Assembly (NCBI GenBank): GCA_018820745.1
Contig: JAHJNP010000116.1
Span: 1-5,868 of the forward strand
Origin: Gammaproteobacteria bacterium
GTDB taxonomy: Bacteria > Pseudomonadota > Gammaproteobacteria > Burkholderiales > Thiobacillaceae
Length of the DNA stretch: 5,868 bases
Direction of reading: 5' to 3'
The notes beneath the pieces are model-generated. The model did no database searches. It saw only the letters and a list, made by a program, of their open reading frames with translations, and was not told the DNA's origin. Both the position numbers and the translations under genes were made by a program. Of this stretch, positions 5,691 to 5,868 are shown in pieces (the first letter of the stretch is position 1; each line of letters opens with the position of its first letter).

Positions 5691-5709
5691 AGTCGACACG
5701 AAAACGTAT

Positions 5710-5868
5710 ATGTTGCCCACCCCTCACCCCTGGCTTGCCGCCCTTCGGGTCTACGCCCACCCGCGCGTCGTCGGCATGCTGTTCCTCGGCTTCTCTGCCG
5801 GGCTGCCGCTGCTCTTGGTGCTGGGCACGCTGTCGTTCTGGCTGTCGGAGGCGGGCATCGCGCGCGCG
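5710..5868 (+). CDS. ampG: AmpG-like muropeptide MFS permease, N-terminal part (cut by window edge)
   Basis: This is the first 53 codons of a gene running off the right edge. The residues RVVGMLFLGFSAGLPLLLVL (19-38) followed by GTLSFWLSEAGIAR (39-52) match the N-terminus of AmpG permeases. The first membrane helix there carries G-F-(A/S)-x-G-L-P-L-x-L, and a G-T-L-x-x-W-(L/M) segment leads into helix 2. AmpG imports GlcNAc-anhydro-muropeptides across the inner membrane for cell-wall recycling and, where AmpC exists, feeds its induction. ATG 5710 was chosen because it gives a short cytosolic leader (MLPTPHPWLAALRVYAHP) before the helix. The upstream ribosome site is weak, and Met23 lies inside the membrane segment, so it is an unlikely start. 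Other MFS permeases of the same subfamily cannot be ruled out from so short a piece. Confidence 0.82.
   Translation, partial: MLPTPHPWLAALRVYAHPRVVGMLFLGFSAGLPLLLVLGTLSFWLSEAGIARA

Larger units (their letters stand above)
5425..5709. other. AT-rich divergent intergenic region between the antitoxin gene and ampG
   Basis: No credible gene is present in these 285 bases. The sequence is clearly AT-richer than its flanks, especially 5540-5700, and must carry the start signals for both the minus-strand antitoxin operon and the plus-strand permease. TATA-like hexamers occur (TATAAG 5663-5668, TATTAA 5674-5679 on plus; TATGCT on minus, complement of 5541-5546) but none has a well-spaced -35 partner, so no promoter is called. 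Three short palindromes are listed separately. Confidence 0.6.

Overview
The window looks like a stretch of chromosome from a high-GC proteobacterium, most likely a betaproteobacterium. That guess rests on the housekeeping proteins and a strongly GC-ending codon use; it is an inference and no search was run. Three ordinary genes frame the window: the start of pyrE (minus strand, cut by the left edge), a complete exodeoxyribonuclease III gene (plus strand, 143-922) and the start of an AmpG-like muropeptide permease (plus strand, cut by the right edge at 5868).

Between exodeoxyribonuclease III and ampG lies about 4.8 kb of accessory DNA that reads as a small, partly decayed defence and toxin-antitoxin island. 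On the plus strand it holds, in order: a complete MntA-like minimal nucleotidyltransferase (942-1235); a GTG-started stub of its HEPN partner HepT that keeps only about the first 19 family residues before running into unrelated sequence (1225-1353); a 56-residue piece resembling the middle of DinD/BRO-type proteins (1350-1520); and a complete 935-residue MmeI-like Type IIL restriction-modification enzyme (1526-4333). These four frames are linked by overlaps or a five-base gap, so they may be translated as a coupled chain, possibly by read-through from the exodeoxyribonuclease gene.

Convergent to these, on the minus strand, is a VapBC45-like pair: an antitoxin with an N-terminal helix-turn-helix and a C-terminal DUF433 domain (5424-4714), then a PIN-like toxin starting from TTG inside the antitoxin gene (4769-4326). 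The toxin's last codons overlap the end of the restriction enzyme gene tail to tail by 8 bp. An AT-rich stretch (5425-5709) separates the antitoxin from ampG. It must carry the control signals for both and contains three short palindromes.

The complete components are a fused endonuclease-methyltransferase that should both modify and cut DNA, a presumably active PIN toxin-antitoxin pair, and an orphaned MntA whose toxin target has been lost. The restriction enzyme itself looks mosaic: third-position GC drops in the second half of its methyltransferase and target-recognition region and recovers in the C-terminal tail. That suggests exchange of the specificity portion.
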